From Tubulinosema ratisbonensis (lineage: Eukaryota; Microsporidia; Tubulinosematidae), in the NCBI GenBank assembly GCA_004000155.1, contig RCSS01000500.1, forward strand, positions 1 through 10,865: a stretch of 10,865 bases of DNA, given 5' to 3'. Of the stretch, positions 7,669 to 10,865 are shown one piece after another (position 1 is the stretch's first letter; the number at the start of each line of letters is the position of its first letter). The notes below the pieces were generated by a model, which saw only the letters and a program-made list of their open reading frames with translations, made no database searches and was not told where the DNA came from. The position numbers and the translations under genes are program-made.

Positions 7669-8077
7669 GATGCTTGATTTTCGATTTAAAATATGAGATT
7701 TATGTAAAACAATTGTAAGAATTATAAATTCAAATAAAAATTAAATTCTAATTTTATTATACTATGATTTTTGTATATTGTTATTTTACTTCGTTCAGTT
7801 TTATTGTTTAATAATTGTAGTGAATACCGATGTTCTGTGCACGATAAGTTTTAAGTTTTTTATAAGATTTATTTTGGTTGAGTAATGGTTTATTAAAAAA
7901 AATTTTTAGAATGGTAGGTACAGAATCTTAGAATGAATATGTTATTTTTTTGCAAACATTATAAAAAGAATTAAATTGTATACAATAGAATACCAGGTAT
8001 CTTAAGTATATTTTTGTAGAAAATAGTTTTGTATAATTAGAGAAAAATGTAAATAATACTTAATGTGAGTGAAGTAT

Positions 8078-8119
8078 GGAAGTTAGAGTGGATTTAGGCA
8101 GTAAATAGAATAAAAATTT
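8078..8119 (+). repeat. Degenerate dispersed repeat, copy 3
   Basis: Aligns without gaps to 5012-5053 at 30 of 42 positions, mostly with transition differences. All three copies lie in the same orientation. What the original element was is not clear. Confidence 0.4.
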
Positions 8120-9199
8120 TTTACTTGTGTAAAGCTTATATTTAAAAAGTTAGAGGTATTGTACAATAGGAAATTTACTAATTATTATATAGCTTTTGTA
8201 ACTATAAACATCTTTTAGATCGAAAAATCAAAGTTGTATAAATTAACCACCAGCAAGACTGTGAATTTATATATTGTTTAATTCAAACTTATACTCAGTT
8301 TAAGAATGTTTTTTTAAATAAACAGATAGTAAAATTTAATATTTGTTTGGTGTTTTATTATTAATTTAATAGTAAAAAAATCTTTGAAAAATTATACAAA
8401 ATCACAAATAAAGAAAATAACTCCAAGTTGTACTAAAATATTAAACAAATAATAATGTACTTTTTATTTTCTCAAAATGAAAAAAGCTAAAATATATTTT
8501 ATAGTGTTATAAATTATTCAAATAACCACAAAATATTGGCTTTTAAAATAATATTAGCTACTAAATTGATTTAAATAAAACGCATATAATTCTTTGTGCA
8601 TTATATTTTGATTTTTTTAGAAATTAGTTATGTTGTTTTAGAATATCAAAGATCATAAATATTATCATCAAAAATTTTTTTAATTTATTTAATCTTTTAA
8701 ACTGTTAATATTTTAATAATAAATTACATCGATGTTTATAAAACAAAGAAAACAAATAACTCAGATTGATTGCACGCTTGTCTATTAAAAATCTTTTAAC
8801 TCATAAATTTTATTGATTTTAAAAAAAAGTTCAATACCATTTGTCAAAAAAGCATCATTCATTAGTATAAATATTTACTATTAAATTTGTTGTTAAAAAA
8901 CATCTCATTTAACTATTTAAGGATTGAAAATTTTTGAATATTTTCATTAATGCTTTCTTGCAAGCAAGTATAAGTTAAAAGTATTTTTTTAAACAAATCA
9001 ATAAGTAAATCGTTAAACGAAATATTATTAATATCTAAATTGCTAAAATATAAATAGATTTTATTCCAAATAAATAAAAATCTTCTTATCATATTTTTTT
9101 TAAAAGTGTTTTCTATACATCAGGTAGATTAAACATAAGCTTGAAAAGATTTTACGATTGTTAAGTAAAAAAAATTTAACCAAATAAAAATATTTAAAA

Positions 9200-9233
9200 T
9201 ATCACTATAGTAATTAATTCTGTTACAGTGATA
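9200..9233. repeat. Imperfect inverted repeat
   Basis: TATCACT at 9200-9206 is the reverse complement of AGTGATA at 9227-9233, with further weak pairing (GTAA/TTAC) inside the 20-base spacer. It could form a hairpin in RNA or be a palindromic binding site. It lies about 350 bases beyond the 3' end of the gene at 9581, so it is unlikely to be that gene's terminator. Confidence 0.35.
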
Positions 9234-9576
9234 GAATTAGTATAATTTTTTTAGATTATTAGTCTTTTTACTTTTTTATTTTTACTTTTCGTAAACTTGT
9301 TACCAAATAATAATAGAATTATTATTTTAGGTCTTGTATATTTTTTAAACAATTTTTTGTTTAAAATTTATATTTATCAAAACTTTGCCATTATAAAAAT
9401 AAACATAACACATAACACATACAATACTTTATCTAATTTAAATATTTGTGAATTGTTTTAAAACAAACGATTAATTGAAATTTAAAGATTAAATTATAAT
9501 AAAATTTTACTCAAAAAGTCAAAATAAATATTCAAATTGTTATAAATTTTTTACTTTTTGAAGTTTTAGAAATTTA

Positions 9577-9582
9577 TTTATT
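9577..9582 (-). terminator. Candidate polyadenylation signal AATAAA overlapping the stop
   Basis: On the minus strand the stop TAA (9583-9581) runs into TAATAAATAAA. The first AATAAA shares its first two bases with the stop and a second overlaps it downstream. The arrangement equals that of the nucleoporin gene. Confidence 0.45.
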
Positions 9583-10045
9583 ATATCATAAATTCATCTT
9601 CTACTCTATTCAGCAAAAATGTAAGTAATCTGGCAAAAACATTCGCAACAGTTTCATCGTTTTTGCCCACATTTCTCCAAATATTTAATTCCTTTTCAAT
9701 TCTTTTTATGAATTCTTGATGCGAAATAGGATTCATATTAAACCTACTCTTAAAAATTTTTCTCATTCTTCTGACTATAAAACTATGCGATTGCAGGTTC
9801 TCCATCCTAGGTTTATCATAGCAAACAAAAAATTTCTCTAAACTTAATGAATCCTTTAAATTTCTTGTCTTTACAATTAGCATTTTTCCCATGTCTTCAG
9901 ATTCCATTCTTCTAATAGGATTATATGAATCGCATTCCTTTGATATTCTGTATAATTTTTCTAAGCAAAGTTCTTCCCAAAGTCCATGTAACTGAGATGG
10001 TATAAAATAGAACAGTAGCATGGGCAGAGATAAACACTCAATCAT
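9581..10045 (-). CDS. Small protein of unknown function, member B of the NPISH family
   Basis: The protein has 154 residues and I do not recognise its family. The first ATG after an in-frame stop (TAA at 10063-10061) is at 10045. A second Met at residue 9 begins Met-Leu-Leu-Phe-Tyr-Phe, which lines up with the hydrophobic start of paralogue A, so translation may begin at 10021 instead. Residues 1-20 lack charged residues apart from Glu3 and could be a signal peptide. Residues 31-35 (Leu-Tyr-Arg-Ile-Ser) and Asp-Met-Gly at 51-53 align with Leu-Asn-Arg-Ile-Ser and Glu-Met-Gly of the 4384 protein. The block 102-141 contains Asn-Pro-Ile-Ser-His (105-109), Glu-Leu-x-x-Trp (119-123), Gly-x-x-Asp-x-Thr-Val-x-Asn-Val-Phe (127-137) and Leu-Leu, with 20 of 40 identities to paralogue A. 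It extends 13 residues beyond the block, ending in an acidic tail. There are basic patches at 91-101. No catalytic signature is evident. Confidence 0.82.
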   Translation of the reverse strand: MIECLSLPMLLFYFIPSQLHGLWEELCLEKLYRISKECDSYNPIRRMESEDMGKMLIVKTRNLKDSLSLEKFFVCYDKPRMENLQSHSFIVRRMRKIFKSRFNMNPISHQEFIKRIEKELNIWRNVGKNDETVANVFARLLTFLLNRVEDEFMI

Positions 10046-10073
10046 GAGTTTTAAAAAATTTTATCTAAGCATT

Positions 10074-10084
10074 TGTTCTTAGAA
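10074..10084 (-). promoter_or_regulatory. Candidate upstream element TTCTAAGAACA, counterpart of 4337-4347
   Basis: On the minus strand TTCTAAGAACA begins 39 bases before the ATG at 10045. It matches the element before the paralogue except at the central base, and both copies keep the TTCT-N-AGAA dyad. Either a shared regulator site or leftover similarity from duplication. Confidence 0.4.
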
Positions 10085-10865
10085 TAATTAATTCAATAAA
10101 ACCAAAATACTAAAATTCAGCATATTTGTAATTTCTTAAAACTCGTAAAAAAGTAGTAAAAAATTCAAACAATACCTTTTGAATTAAGAAACAACTGCTT
10201 AAATTCGTTTCAAATATAATTTATAACTCTTTACACAATCTAATTTAATTTAAAAAATGCTAGCAGTAATTAGAAAAAAATAAAGCTTTAAGAATATTTA
10301 AAGAAAAAATTTCAAAAACACATAGTGTCTAAAAAGATCTGCATATAAAAAATCAAACATGTTTTTTATAATAAAATTATGATTTTTTTGTGCAATCTTT
10401 TATATATTTAACTATAAATTTTTTTTAAACTTTAAAATTATAACTGATTTGTGTTTTTTAAAAGAAAGTTAGCGATCAAGTAATGATTTCGCTGAAAATT
10501 TAATATGTTAAATCACTACAAAATTATAAACTTTTAAAATTAAAAATTAAAATTTGTTTAAAGCTTTTAATTTATTTAGTTTTGATAATATATATGCAGA
10601 ATAAAATTAATAAATAATTTAATAATCAACACTGCAAAATAAAATAAATTCAGTAAGCAAGTAACTCATTAATAGTATTTTTAAACTTAACTATAAGATA
10701 TATGAGTGTTTTTATTTTTTAAAAAAGTTCTACAAAAAAATCTTACTGTAAAATACTCATGTTCTTGAGTGGGCTTTTTTTAGAATTTTTCAAAACATTT
10801 ATATACTGTTGATGTAAAAAAAATTTTATCAACCTAATTTTTGCTTTTATAGTAAAACAAAGGTG
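10085..10865. other. AT-rich non-coding end of the window
   Basis: No gene is supportable on either strand. Near the end, ACTCA at 10755-10759 and TGAGT at 10766-10770 form a small hairpin, followed by GGGC and seven T residues (10775-10781). That could stop a short polymerase III transcript, but no RNA gene is recognised before it. Confidence 0.55.

Larger units (their letters stand above)
7141..9576. other. AT-rich intergenic region with degenerate repeats
   Basis: This is the promoter side of the nucleoporin gene followed by about 2.4 kb without a supportable gene. Stops are frequent in all six frames. It contains two long copies of the dispersed repeat (7612-7668 and 8078-8119), a 15-base exact repeat (7654-7668 and 8223-8237) and an inverted repeat at 9200-9233. 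No tRNA-like or other RNA gene is recognised. Confidence 0.6.

Noticed and set aside
10755..10781. Small hairpin followed by a T run, resembling an intrinsic or polymerase III terminator
   Set aside because: There is no upstream gene for it to terminate, T runs are everywhere in this window, and intrinsic terminators are not expected in a eukaryotic nucleus.
1..10865. tRNA, rRNA or CRISPR array
   Set aside because: I looked for T-loop-like GTTCRANNC boxes, conserved rRNA stretches and regularly spaced direct repeats and found none.

Overview
The window looks like a very AT-rich, gene-sparse piece of a eukaryotic nuclear genome, most likely microsporidian. Four intronless protein-coding regions are separated by long, nearly featureless AT-rich DNA. 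The points that suggest a microsporidian are: a small Nup98-type nucleoporin read as one uninterrupted frame; a CCC triplet about 10 bases before its ATG; and AATAAA polyadenylation signals that overlap stop codons. I cannot name the species. The long intergenic stretches suit one of the expanded, AT-rich microsporidian genomes rather than a compact Encephalitozoon-like one.

Layout from left to right. Positions 1-885 (+) are the 3' end of a gene with a charged N-terminal stretch and a probable beta-propeller (WD40-like) domain. Just after it, about 886-1495 is richer in GC and reads in one frame like a heavily decayed transposase, possibly of the ISXO2/Merlin type; this call is tentative. From about 1500 to 4383 there is an AT-rich desert with a few small GC-richer islands. 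Positions 4384-4824 (+) encode a small protein of unknown function, probably ending at 4779, where an undetermined base hides a likely stop codon. Positions 5435-7129 (-) encode the nucleoporin, the only confidently identified gene. About 2.4 kb of AT-rich DNA with degenerate dispersed repeats follows. Positions 9581-10045 (-) encode a second small unknown protein, clearly a paralogue of the one at 4384. The remainder to 10865 is AT-rich and non-coding.

The main discovery candidate is the pair of small paralogues. They lie in opposite orientation on either side of the nucleoporin gene and share a C-terminal block centred on Asn-Pro-Ile-Ser-His. They also share a dyad-symmetric motif (TTCTRAGAACA) 30-50 bases before the ATG. 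They match no family I recognise. The nucleoporin is also notable: it ends exactly where the Nup98 autoproteolytic cleavage would occur, and it has lost almost all FG dipeptides while keeping the phenylalanines. The neighbours give no evidence of an operon or a shared pathway, apart from the two paralogues belonging to one family.
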